64,000 bases of DNA from an uncultured bacterium (GTDB lineage Bacteria > Cyanobacteriota > Vampirovibrionia > Gastranaerophilales > Gastranaerophilaceae): contig CACWHC010000014.1 of NCBI GenBank assembly GCA_902760645.1, positions 76,063 through 140,062 of the forward strand, given 5' to 3'. This document shows positions 26,427-34,632 of this stretch, one piece after another; positions within the stretch are counted from its first letter, which is position 1; each line of letters opens with the position of its first letter. The notes below the pieces were generated by a model. That model was given only the letters and a program-made list of their open reading frames with translations. It had not been told where the DNA came from and did not search any database. A program made the translations under genes and the position numbers.

Positions 26427-26923
26427 TATATTTCCTCCTTATTTAAATTTTCTTCTACATTTTCTATTAAGGTTTCGGGTTCTTCGTCAATGGAATATTC
26501 GTAATCTATTCCGACATTACTTTTTGCACCTCGTATAATTGCTTCCTTTACAACTTCTAAAGGATAATGCTGTAAAACTTCATAAAATGCAGCGAATGTT
26601 TTTTCGCCGTAGTCGCCGTCTTCTTTTAACAGGGCTACAATATCTTTATGCAAAAAATTCAATCCGCATTGAAAATCTTTTATAGCCTGTTCTTTCCCAA
26701 CCGCTAAAATATGTTCCCGTAAAAATTCGGCAAGTTCATCAAAAATAATTCTTTGATTCAGCGGTTCTTCCAATTCCGGATTAACCTTGCATAATTTTTT
26801 CATCTGCAAGTACATAATCTCTTGCTTGAGTTTGTCACTAAATAATTTTTCGGGACTTTTGTCCAAATCTTTTTTGTTCGGAAAGATAATATCTTCCGTC
26901 AATTCTGCATCAAATTTTTCCAT
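26426..26923 (-). CDS. Companion protein with peptidoglycan-binding-like repeat (copy 2)
   Basis: 165 residues, acidic ends, core LREHILAVGKEQAIKDFQCGLNFL...EDGDYGEKTFAAFYE as in copy 1. The DGDYGEKT pattern is that of peptidoglycan-binding modules; the catalytic part of a muramidase is absent. GAGG precedes the ATG. It starts the second module. Confidence 0.7.
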   Translation of the reverse strand: MEKFDAELTEDIIFPNKKDLDKSPEKLFSDKLKQEIMYLQMKKLCKVNPELEEPLNQRIIFDELAEFLREHILAVGKEQAIKDFQCGLNFLHKDIVALLKEDGDYGEKTFAAFYEVLQHYPLEVVKEAIIRGAKSNVGIDYEYSIDEEPETLIENVEENLNKEEI

Positions 26924-27009
26924 TCTAACCTCCTCATTTGGTTTAAAAATTGTGTAAAATCTGTAAAACTACAATACTCCATTATGACAGGTTAAATATA
27001 AAAATAAAA

Positions 27010-27115
27010 GTCGCTAAAATGCGTGAGCCGGTGTTCACGGTGTCGGCTTTGCTTTGGCAAAGACGAGCAGGTGAACACTACGATAGCGACGTAAGAGTTT
27101 TTGAAAAAAACTTAC
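27010..27115. repeat. Nested inverted repeats forming an 81-bp cruciform/structured RNA candidate
   Basis: In the 344-bp gap 26924-27267, three nested inverted repeats share one centre: GTCGCTA 27010-27016 with TAGCGAC 27084-27090, GTGTTCAC 27031-27038 with GTGAACAC 27071-27078, and CTTTGC 27047-27052 with GCAAAG 27057-27062. A further GTAAG/CTTAC hairpin spans 27091-27115. The segment is more GC-rich than its surroundings. It could be a miniature mobile element or a structured RNA. A weak frame running through it is not a convincing gene. Confidence 0.65.
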
Positions 27116-27267
27116 ACCAAACGGGTATATTTCATTGCCAAAAACCTTATCATTACTGTATTTACAGGATTAAAAATAAAATTTTTATCAAAATGCAATT
27201 TGTTCAGTAATATAAAATTTTTATGATATTATTTTATAGAAAGTTTTGATATTGAAACGGGGTTTTT

Positions 27268-28173
27268 ATGAGTACGATTAATGTAGGTATAGCTTGTGAT
27301 GACAACTATTCACAGTATGCAGGGGTCGTTATTGCATCAATTTTGGATAATGCGGATAAGGACAGCAGCTTATGTATTTATGTTCTTGATGGCGGAATTT
27401 CTCAGGAAAATAAAGACAAAATTAATTCTTTAAAATCAATCAAAGATTGTGAAATAAATTTTGTTCAAATTAATGAGGATATGTTTGAAGAATATAAAAA
27501 AATCAAAACTCACGCATATATTTCTGTTGCGACATTCTACAGACTGAAACTTGCAACATTGTTGCCTGAAGTTGACAGGATAATATATTTTGACTGCGAT
27601 ATGGTCGTTAATAAGGATTTAACCGAATTATTTAATATTGATTTTGGCGAAAATATTGCAGCAGGCGTTAAGGATTTGAATTTCAGAATGCTCAGAAAAA
27701 ATCCTTCTTACACAAATGCAGGCATGTTGGTTATGGATTTAAAGAAAATAAGAGAACAAAATATTGAAGATGAATTTTTGGAATATACAAAATCTCATAT
27801 TGATACAATAAAAATGGGCGATCAGGAAATTATAAACGAAGTTCTGAAAGGTAAAATAAAACTTTTGCCCGATAAATGGAATGTTCAGACAAGTAATTTT
27901 ACCAACCGTTCAATTTATACTAACGACCCGTGGATTATCCATTATGTAGGCAAGCAAAAACCGTGGAAATTCGGAAACTGGAATTACCACACCGAATATT
28001 ATTATAAGTATTTAAGGCTTACACCGTGGAAATTTGAGGAAAATGAAGAAAAAGAATTTCTGAAAAAAAGCAGACAGTCAGCACTTGTCGGGTATGTAAA
28101 ATACAGACCGCTGTTTATACTCAGACCCCGTTTTTACAAGGCTCTTTGGGAAACGTATATTTTAAGAAATTAA
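27268..28173 (+). CDS. Glycosyltransferase family 8 protein
   Basis: Retaining glycosyltransferase of the LgtC/GspA type using a UDP- or similar sugar. 301 residues. Visible: IACDDNYSQYAGVVIASIL at the N-terminus, YVLDGGIS, RIIYFDCDMVV (metal-binding DxD), NAGMLVMD, GDQEIINEVL, then IIHYVGKQKPW (His-Tyr-Gly-like end). It is clearly paralogous to domain 3 of the 58736 fusion. Stand-alone gene, probably lipopolysaccharide or surface glycan synthesis. Confidence 0.92.
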   Translation: MSTINVGIACDDNYSQYAGVVIASILDNADKDSSLCIYVLDGGISQENKDKINSLKSIKDCEINFVQINEDMFEEYKKIKTHAYISVATFYRLKLATLLPEVDRIIYFDCDMVVNKDLTELFNIDFGENIAAGVKDLNFRMLRKNPSYTNAGMLVMDLKKIREQNIEDEFLEYTKSHIDTIKMGDQEIINEVLKGKIKLLPDKWNVQTSNFTNRSIYTNDPWIIHYVGKQKPWKFGNWNYHTEYYYKYLRLTPWKFEENEEKEFLKKSRQSALVGYVKYRPLFILRPRFYKALWETYILRN

Positions 28174-28352
28174 GAAAATTATTTGCAATATTATATCAAT
28201 ATAAGCAAAAATAATAATAATATTTTCATTAAACACAGGATGTTTATATGGTTTATAATGCGTAGAATACTAATAGGGTAAGCCCTATGGCATACTTCCG
28301 CCCGGCTCACAAACTTCAAATTTGGATTAAGTCGGGAAAGGAGGTGATGCCT
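28174..28352 (+). other. Leader of the tiny hydrophobic peptide gene
   Basis: Non-coding. ATAGGG/CCCTAT forms a hairpin near 28274-28292. Just before the peptide start lies an unusually strong ribosome site (AAAGGAGG at 28337-28344). Nothing else recognised. Confidence 0.4.
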
Positions 28353-28424
28353 ATGAAAATTAGTATTACAGAAAAAGCACTATTGCTAATTCTACTAATA
28401 ACAATAATGCTTGAACTGTTCTAA
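28353..28424 (+). CDS. Tiny single-helix hydrophobic peptide (23 residues)
   Basis: An ATG with GGAGG 8 bp upstream begins MKISITEK followed by a hydrophobic stretch rich in Leu and Ile and ending LELF. It is followed by a strong terminator, so it looks like a one-gene transcript. Small single-span peptides with such strong ribosome sites are typical of type I toxin or holin-like peptides. No antitoxin RNA has been shown; antisense transcription would decide. Confidence 0.6.
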   Translation: MKISITEKALLLILLITIMLELF

Positions 28425-28428
28425 TTAG

Positions 28429-28472
28429 TAGGGCTTTTAAAGAGCGGACGGCAATCCGCTCGCCCTATTTTT
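28429..28472 (+). terminator. Terminator after the tiny peptide gene
   Basis: TAGGGC...GCCCTA encloses AGCGGA/TCCGCT with a 6-nt loop, followed by TTTTT. The stretch 28473-28560 holds nothing else. Confidence 0.8.
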
Positions 28473-28560
28473 ATTATAACTTATTTTTCCTCGTTTTCAA
28501 GTGTTTAATTGCATAATTTTTACAAATATGTTTATATATATAACGTAAAGGAGATAAATT

Positions 28561-29664
28561 ATGGAAACTATTTGGGATAAATATGCAAAGGTTCTTGTTG
28601 ACTATTCTACGGAGGTTAAAAAAGGTGATTTAGTTCAAATCAGAGCAACAAGTATTTATGCAAAAGATTTGGTAAAAGCCGTATATAAAAGAGTTCTTGA
28701 ACTTGGCGGACATCCGATTTTGCGTACTTCGTTTGAAGATTTTTCGGATATTTTTCTTAAATACGCTTCTGATGAACAGTTAGATTATGTTGATGATATT
28801 GTAAAACTTGAGTATGACAGGGTTGATAAATTTATCTCAATCGGTGCACCGATGAATACCAAAAATCTTGCAAAAGCAGATATTAAAAAACTTGCAAGAC
28901 GTGGTAAAGCAACAAAATTTTTGTCTGAAAAACTTATGAACAGAACCGCAGAGGGTAATGCAAGCTGGGTTGTGGCAGATGTTCCGACTCATGCGTTAGC
29001 ACAAGAGGCAAAAATGTCTTTTGATGAATATACGGAATTTTTGTTTAAGTCTTGTTACTTGGATTTGGATGACCCTGTTGCAAAACTGAAAGAGTTGGAT
29101 GAAAAACAAACCAAATGGGCAAATTACTTAAACGGCGTGAAGAAAATTCATATAACAGGCGACAGAACAGATATTACATTTAACGTTGAGGGCAGAAAAT
29201 GGATTAGCTGTTCAGGGAAAAATAATTATCCTGACGGCGAAGTGTTTACTTCCCCTGTAGAGGACGGAATTAACGGTGAGATATATTTTGATTTTCCTCA
29301 AATATACAGAGGGAATGAAGCACACGGGGTACACCTATGGATAGAAAACGGCAAAGTTGTGACTGCAAAAGCCGATAAGGGCGAAGATTATCTGAATGCA
29401 ATGTTTGATATGGACGAGGGTTCAAGAGGTATCGGCGAAATTGCAATCGGTACGAACAACGAGATTCAGGATATAACGGGTAATATTCTGTTTGATGAAA
29501 AAATAGGCGGTGCAATTCATATGGCAGTTGGTGCGTCATACCCCGAAACAGGCGGCAAGAACGTATCAGGCTTGCACTGGGATTTAATCAAAAATATGAA
29601 AGACGGTGGCAAAATTTATGCTGACGATAAGCTGATTTACGAAAACGGAAAATTTTTGATATAA
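28561..29664 (+). CDS. M29-family aminopeptidase (AmpS/AmpT-like)
   Basis: Metal-dependent exopeptidase. 367 residues with the family layout: KYAKVLVDYSTEVKKGDLVQI at the start, then TDITFNVEGRKW, GEVFTSPVEDGINGEIYFD, EIAIGTNNEIQ, HMAVGASYPETGGKN and HWDLI. The metal-ligand Glu, His and Asp regions are all present. AAAGGAGATAAATT precedes the ATG. It ends at its own terminator. Confidence 0.92.
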   Translation: METIWDKYAKVLVDYSTEVKKGDLVQIRATSIYAKDLVKAVYKRVLELGGHPILRTSFEDFSDIFLKYASDEQLDYVDDIVKLEYDRVDKFISIGAPMNTKNLAKADIKKLARRGKATKFLSEKLMNRTAEGNASWVVADVPTHALAQEAKMSFDEYTEFLFKSCYLDLDDPVAKLKELDEKQTKWANYLNGVKKIHITGDRTDITFNVEGRKWISCSGKNNYPDGEVFTSPVEDGINGEIYFDFPQIYRGNEAHGVHLWIENGKVVTAKADKGEDYLNAMFDMDEGSRGIGEIAIGTNNEIQDITGNILFDEKIGGAIHMAVGASYPETGGKNVSGLHWDLIKNMKDGGKIYADDKLIYENGKFLI

Positions 29665-29684
29665 CATTTAAAAACAATTATCAG

Positions 29685-29712
29685 GGTCGGATATATTTAT
29701 CCGACCTTTTTT
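29685..29712 (+). terminator. Terminator of the M29 peptidase gene
   Basis: GGTCGGATA pairs with TATCCGACC, followed by six T. Confidence 0.88.
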
Positions 29713-29800
29713 GTGTTGTAAAAAATAGAAATTCGGGTAATTGTTATAACAATTATAAAAAATTATAATATTTTTCGGAATATAAATATAAGGAGAAAGA

Positions 29801-30106
29801 ATGGATTGGGTATGGACATGGGGCGGTGAATGTTTCGGCTATATAGACGGTGAGGACTTGTGGACACACGATGGGCATCACGTTGGGAAAGTTGATGGCG
29901 ACGAAATATATGGTGCGGACGGATTATATCTGGGCGAAATCAGAAACGAACACCGCTTGATAACAAATCAAAGTAAAAAACATTGGCGTAGATTTTCGTT
30001 CACCCCGTATGCGGATAGAGTAGCCTATGTTCCAATGGTAGATTATGTGGGGTATGTAATGTACGTCGGATTTGAGGACTTCCCCTCACCGAAAAGTTTT
30101 AGATAG
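29801..30106 (+). CDS. Small beta-rich hypothetical protein
   Basis: 101 residues. The first ~55 residues consist of repeated short strands of the type G(y/k)(i/v)DG(e/d)(d/e)(l/i)(w/y)..DG (CFGYIDGEDLWTHDG, VGKVDGDEIYGADGLYLGEI). This resembles small '4-fold beta flower' proteins of unknown function; I am not certain of the name. AAGGAGAAAG precedes the ATG. Tyr/Val-rich C-terminus. Confidence 0.65.
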   Translation: MDWVWTWGGECFGYIDGEDLWTHDGHHVGKVDGDEIYGADGLYLGEIRNEHRLITNQSKKHWRRFSFTPYADRVAYVPMVDYVGYVMYVGFEDFPSPKSFR

Positions 30107-30137
30107 AAATCATTATTTATTAAAAATAAAATTTAAA

Positions 30138-30159
30138 GACATAGCTATTTTGCTATGTC
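30138..30159 (-). terminator. Terminator between the convergent genes at 29801 and 30165
   Basis: GACATAGC/GCTATGTC with a 6-nt loop. A T-rich tail follows on the minus strand, so it mainly serves the DUF4917 gene. Confidence 0.65.
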
Positions 30160-30164
30160 CATAG

Positions 30165-31133
30165 TCATATACTTTCAGCATTATAAAAATAGACTTGTAA
30201 TGATTTGGTAAGTATTCTGTAATTAAATATTTTTTTAGCATTATTGATTACATTTTCATCATTTTGATATACGCTAATATAAATTTTATTGATATTTCTA
30301 TTTTTATTTAATGCGTTGAAGATATGGGTATCATTATCGTTAAAAGAAACTCCGTAAATAACAAGTATTCCTGAAATATTGGATAACTGATTATAACAAA
30401 AACGCAAGTATGGATTATTTTTTATTTTATCTAATTTGTCTAGATAATTACCTTCAACAATACTAAGCGGAATATCTCCAAATTTAATATAATTATCTAT
30501 TCTTTCTTGCAACGAATGTTTTCTTGTAGCCTTAACCTTGAATGTATTATTGTTATTATCAGCAAATAAAAAATTAGCTCCATGCAGGTAAAAAATATTT
30601 TGATTATCCCACCTATTTGTCCATATATTATCGTAAGGTGAATTATAAGAAAAGCCATCATTATAAGAGTCATTAATATCCATAATTGCCCAATATAACA
30701 AATGGTCATAATTAAGTGTAAATATATTATTAAATCTTGATATGAAATATATTACCCAATTCCATGTAGTATTGTTCAAATTATGTTTTTTAGGGTGGCT
30801 ATTTGATATTCCTATTTTTAAATCTAATTTTACAGCTTCTATATTATCGCCTATGTAATATCTTGCTTCTGGGACATCACAACATTGTTCATAAATATGA
30901 CCTTCATATTCCAATTGCTCAATTACTGACTCGTAATTAATATTGTATGGGGAAAAATAAGATTTTATATACGGACTTAATTGAGAATTTTCAAATATTT
31001 TTTCGTAACTAAATTGTTTCCAACATCTACAACTAAATCCATTACCTAATAACAAATTTTTCTGCATAAATTGGTTTTGTGAACTGTCCCATAAATCATC
31101 AAAATCATGAATAATTGTGTTTTTATTTTTCAT
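30165..31133 (-). CDS. DUF4917 (SIR2-fold-like) protein
   Basis: 322 residues from ATG 31133, chosen because AAAAGGAGAAG lies 5 bp upstream. Family pattern: LLLGNGFSCRCWKQFSYEKIF at the N-terminus (nucleotide-binding-like Gly-Asn-Gly), HPKKHNL, IFTLNYDHLLYW, DGFSYN, FYLHGANFLF, and IYGVSFNDNDTHIF. DUF4917 proteins are predicted to share the SIR2-type fold, some members of which deplete NAD in phage defence. An actual defence role here is inference. Part of a minus-strand accessory group with a membrane protein and an XRE regulator. Confidence 0.8.
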   Translation of the reverse strand: MKNKNTIIHDFDDLWDSSQNQFMQKNLLLGNGFSCRCWKQFSYEKIFENSQLSPYIKSYFSPYNINYESVIEQLEYEGHIYEQCCDVPEARYYIGDNIEAVKLDLKIGISNSHPKKHNLNNTTWNWVIYFISRFNNIFTLNYDHLLYWAIMDINDSYNDGFSYNSPYDNIWTNRWDNQNIFYLHGANFLFADNNNNTFKVKATRKHSLQERIDNYIKFGDIPLSIVEGNYLDKLDKIKNNPYLRFCYNQLSNISGILVIYGVSFNDNDTHIFNALNKNRNINKIYISVYQNDENVINNAKKIFNYRILTKSLQVYFYNAESI

Positions 31134-31170
31134 AAAAACTTCTCCTTTTATTTTTACCCGATACAACAAA

Positions 31171-31202
31171 TGCAGACTACTTTCGGGTAGAAATAGTCTG
31201 CA
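31171..31202 (-). terminator. Hairpin between the 31246 and DUF4917 genes
   Basis: TGCAGACTA pairs with TAGTCTGCA around a 14-nt loop. It lies after the 31246 gene on its sense strand; the T-run is short. Confidence 0.5.
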
Positions 31203-31245
31203 TATTAAAATAACTACGATTACAAAATATAGATATAAATATATT

Positions 31246-31797
31246 CTATATTTTATTTAAAATATAGCTAATAAAATTTTTATTTATTTTTACTTTAAAA
31301 CAGGTTCCATCTAATGCTATAATTTTAAATTTTATAAATCTTAATAATGTTTTATTATACTTTTTTTCAATTAACATATTTTTTAATTGTTTGATAAATT
31401 CTTCACTTTCGCATAAATTAATAGTTAAAGATTTATGAGGCAAAATCTCATATCCATTATTTAGAACTTTTAAATCCAATGGTTGCTGTAACCAAGAACT
31501 TTTACTAAATTTAAATTCCCAAATAAAGCTAAAATATGATAAATATACTGGAATATGACCATTGTTGCAAATTTGAAGTGTAATATATTCTTTTTTTGAT
31601 TTTGAATATGTATTATTCATATTTGGTAAATATAAATCTGAAATAAAAATAGAAGATTTTAGTTTTGGTTTCAATGACAGTTGTGAATAATATATAGAGC
31701 AGAATACTGCTCCAACTGTACCTATTGCAACTAATAGATTTAATATATTTTGATAGTTAGACAATAGCATATCTATATCTTTTATGATATCTAACAT
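31246..31797 (-). CDS. Hypothetical membrane-anchored protein
   Basis: 183 residues with one N-terminal helix (ILNLLVAIGTVGAVFCSIYYS, ~18-38) and a soluble beta-rich domain facing one side. No family recognised. AGAGGG lies 6-10 bp before the ATG. It sits between the XRE and DUF4917 genes on the same strand. Confidence 0.6.
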   Translation of the reverse strand: MLDIIKDIDMLLSNYQNILNLLVAIGTVGAVFCSIYYSQLSLKPKLKSSIFISDLYLPNMNNTYSKSKKEYITLQICNNGHIPVYLSYFSFIWEFKFSKSSWLQQPLDLKVLNNGYEILPHKSLTINLCESEEFIKQLKNMLIEKKYNKTLLRFIKFKIIALDGTCFKVKINKNFISYILNKI

Positions 31798-31904
31798 ATT
31801 TATCCCTCTTCACTATAATTGTATCCGTTTAAAGTGTTTTTCTAAAGTCAAATTTTAAATATATTTACAAAATTTTACAATAATACATATTTTTATAAAA
31901 ACAA

Positions 31905-32129
31905 CTATAGTTTTTCAACAGGGATTAATGTATCTACTGAAACAGATAATGCTTTGGCGAGGCTTGCAATAACGACTAATGAAGGGCTATATTTTTCTTT
32001 TTCCAAACGTGCTAGGTATTCAGGAGTAATATTTGCCATTTCTGCCAATTTCTCCTGAGTGATATTTTTTCTTGCCCGTTCAACTCTTAAATTTTCCGCA
32101 AACAATTTTATAATTTTATCTCTATTCAT
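31905..32129 (-). CDS. XRE-family helix-turn-helix regulator
   Basis: 74 residues that are almost all one HTH (LRVERARKNITQEKLAEMANITPEYLARLEKEKYSPSL...LAKALSVSVDTLIP). Probably a DNA-binding repressor. It is divergent from the 32239 gene, with about 109 bp of shared promoter region, and may control both sides. Confidence 0.88.
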   Translation of the reverse strand: MNRDKIIKLFAENLRVERARKNITQEKLAEMANITPEYLARLEKEKYSPSLVVIASLAKALSVSVDTLIPVEKL

Positions 32130-32238
32130 ACAAATAGTGTAACTTATTTGACAAAAATATCTAATGATTTATACTTAAATATATTGATTTATAAATCAGT
32201 AATAATGAAATTTACGTCGGTTTTTACAAGAGGATTGC

Positions 32239-33045
32239 ATGGTAAGAAAAAGAATTATAATGTTAGGTTTGGTGTTAGGTCTGGCTATAAACCAAATTAT
32301 GCTTTATCAAACAAGAACAGTAGCCGCAGAAGAATATAATGTACCACAATTTTTGATACAAGATATGCAAAAAAATATGGGTGTTAGTAACAGAACAATT
32401 AATAATTATAGCGGTCAAAATACTCAACCGCAAAAACCGATAATAAATGTTGATAAAAGTGTATATCAGCAACCAACGCAAACCCAAAATAATAATTATT
32501 ACATGTATGAACAAGTAAACAGTTATAACCCAAACCGACCGGAGTGGAAAGATTTTGCACCTTATGGTTGGGATAACGTTACTCTAGATCCAAAAGAGGG
32601 AACATATTGGAATACTGAAAAAATACAACAGGCTACGGCTAGACATTATTGGTATGATAGACGGCAAGATTTTGAAAGAGATTTGGCACAGTGTGATAGA
32701 TTACAAAATGAATATAGGAATGCTTGCTATGAAAAGCTTAAAATTCGGCAAGCAAATATAAATGAGCAAAAAAAGCAAAAGGAACAAGAAGAATTTGTAA
32801 TGGAGATTCAACGACGTCAGCAGCGAGCAATGGCAGCACAACAATTACAAGCGTCCATACAAGCTGCTGCGGCTGCAGCTGACGCTCAAAGACAATATGA
32901 ATTGCAAAAAACAGAAATGACTCTCAAATATATGCCTCGTGCTCCTGAAATACATATGCAGCAACCAACAACTTATAGAGTCTACGATTCATATGGTTTT
33001 CCTCAAGGGTATATAAAACAAAATAGTGGAGGATGGCAATATTAA
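32239..33045 (+). CDS. Secreted Gln-rich hypothetical protein
   Basis: 268 residues with a signal peptide (KRIIMLGLVLGLAINQIML...TVAA). The mature part is Asn/Gln/Tyr-rich, then a segment with two Cys in a helical stretch (ERDLAQCDRLQNEYRNACYEKL), then a Gln/Ala coiled coil and a Tyr/Gly tail. No family recognised. Begins a plus-strand run of secreted proteins. Confidence 0.65.
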   Translation: MVRKRIIMLGLVLGLAINQIMLYQTRTVAAEEYNVPQFLIQDMQKNMGVSNRTINNYSGQNTQPQKPIINVDKSVYQQPTQTQNNNYYMYEQVNSYNPNRPEWKDFAPYGWDNVTLDPKEGTYWNTEKIQQATARHYWYDRRQDFERDLAQCDRLQNEYRNACYEKLKIRQANINEQKKQKEQEEFVMEIQRRQQRAMAAQQLQASIQAAAAAADAQRQYELQKTEMTLKYMPRAPEIHMQQPTTYRVYDSYGFPQGYIKQNSGGWQY

Positions 33046-33073
33046 TGTATAAAACAAAAAGTCAGAGGAAATC

Positions 33074-33517
33074 ATGGGAAAAATTTTAATAATATTAATC
33101 TTAATAATTACGAGTACAACTGTAGTACTCGCTTCTGATTGGTTTGGTTTTGACGGTTTGTTATTTGATAAAGATAGTATCAGTAAATATGAAAATTATC
33201 CATATAGTAATCAAGATATTTATTCAATTTGGGTTCAGTATGATTATGAAAACATGAAACAAGGTAGAAATATTATATCAAAGTGGAAACAGTTGTATCC
33301 AACCTTAAAAACATCGAAATTTCAATATTTAGTTAATTGTGATAATAAAACAATAACATTAAAACATATTGTTCATTATAATTCAGAACTGAATTCTTTG
33401 GATTCCAAATATTATGATGACATGGCATTACATTGGGAAAGTATAATACCAGATTCACAAGGTGATATGTGGTACATGGTAGTTTGCAAAGTATATAAAC
33501 AAAGCTTAACAAATTAA
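33074..33517 (+). CDS. Secreted protein, surface-adhesin-E-like
   Basis: 147 residues with a signal peptide (KILIILILIITSTTVVLA). The mature protein has the layout of the Adhesin_E family: DIYSIWVQYDYEN, then YLVNCDNKTITLKHIVHYN and a C-terminal IIPDSQGDMWYMVVCKVY with two Cys likely bonded. Similarity is by pattern only. 28 bp after the previous gene. Confidence 0.6.
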   Translation: MGKILIILILIITSTTVVLASDWFGFDGLLFDKDSISKYENYPYSNQDIYSIWVQYDYENMKQGRNIISKWKQLYPTLKTSKFQYLVNCDNKTITLKHIVHYNSELNSLDSKYYDDMALHWESIIPDSQGDMWYMVVCKVYKQSLTN

Positions 33518-33534
33518 TAATATCGGAGAAAAGC

Positions 33535-33807
33535 TTGGAAGATAAAATTTACAAAATAATGAATTTATGTATGGAATTTAATTTGGCAAATATTGAAAAT
33601 AATGTTATGGCAATGCCAAATTATGAAAATGGAAAACAAATTATTGTTTTATTTGTCAAAAAGGGTAGTGAACATTTTGCCACTGAATTTAGGTTAATGT
33701 ATTTGGAAACTTTTAATTATTCACTTCAAATATTTGAAACATCATCTTGGAATACAAAATCCGGATTTTGCACTATGATGAAATTTAAAGAAAATGATTT
33801 AGATTAA
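33535..33807 (+). CDS. Small hypothetical protein
   Basis: 90 residues, TTG start with CGGAGAAAAGC upstream and 17 bp after the previous stop. No signal peptide. Beta-rich middle (IIVLFVKKGSEHFATEF). Same operon as the two secreted proteins before it. No family recognised. Confidence 0.55.
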   Translation: MEDKIYKIMNLCMEFNLANIENNVMAMPNYENGKQIIVLFVKKGSEHFATEFRLMYLETFNYSLQIFETSSWNTKSGFCTMMKFKENDLD

Positions 33808-33883
33808 CATTTATTTTTACAATTGTTACAAATTACAGTATTTGGTGGAAAAAAATTTTTTGTTTATATTTTATGATAAATGT

Positions 33884-34558
33884 ATGGCAGGTAGTGAAAA
33901 GAAAAATATATTTGCAACTATGAAAGGTGCTGAAAATAACTGGTTTTTGACACCGCAGCAGTCGATTGCTATTTCTTCCGGAAATTCCTCTAACCCTGCA
34001 CCTGCCCCAAGAGCCGGAAGGCTTAATGATTTGGATTCCAAAATTTTGGAAGAAAAAGCTTACCTCAAAGTCGAAGATGAACCCCTTAAACTTGAATACA
34101 AAATTGAAGAAAAAGAAAAGGCTTTGAAAGAAATTAACGACAAAATTAAGTTTGCCGAAAGTGTCGATAATCAGCAGGAATTGTTTACCCTGCGTGTTAA
34201 AAAACAACGGCTTGATTTGGAATTGAGAGATTTGTACAAGGAATATTCCCATCAGGATTTGCCGTCAAGGATTTCCGGCGGAGTTAACAGTGTCCGCCAA
34301 AGAAAGATGCCGATTATTAATGCGGTTAAAAGATTTATTAAACGTCAGGTGCTTGCACGTGTTTCAAGAAAATTTAATTCACTTATGAAGCTGAGTGATT
34401 CTCTGGAAAAACTTGACAGCATAAACCGTAATGTTGATGAATTGCTGAAGATGAAAACTCCTTACGGCGAAACGGCAGAAAATTACAGAAAATTGACCGA
34501 ATATCTTGCAAAAGCAGGTCAAATCCGCTCCGAAATTAACAAATCTATTAAAAAATAA
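33884..34558 (+). CDS. Coiled-coil hypothetical protein
   Basis: About 224 residues from ATG 33884 (an earlier ATG frame starts at 33842; neither has a strong ribosome site). Long charged helices (ILEEKAYLKVEDEPLKLEYKIEEKEKALKEI and KKQRLDLELRDLYKEY) followed by a basic helical C-terminus (VKRFIKRQVLARVSRKFN). Cytoplasmic; may bind nucleic acid or membrane. No family recognised. Confidence 0.6.
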   Translation: MAGSEKKNIFATMKGAENNWFLTPQQSIAISSGNSSNPAPAPRAGRLNDLDSKILEEKAYLKVEDEPLKLEYKIEEKEKALKEINDKIKFAESVDNQQELFTLRVKKQRLDLELRDLYKEYSHQDLPSRISGGVNSVRQRKMPIINAVKRFIKRQVLARVSRKFNSLMKLSDSLEKLDSINRNVDELLKMKTPYGETAENYRKLTEYLAKAGQIRSEINKSIKK

Positions 34559-34632
34559 CACGATAAAATTTATACTGTAAAATAACAGTAAAAATTTAGC
34601 TTTGTTACCCTATTTTATGTTATAATACCGTT

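Noticed and set aside
26950..27210. 86-residue plus-strand open frame
   Set aside because: It crosses the nested inverted repeats, has no ribosome site and no recognisable protein pattern.
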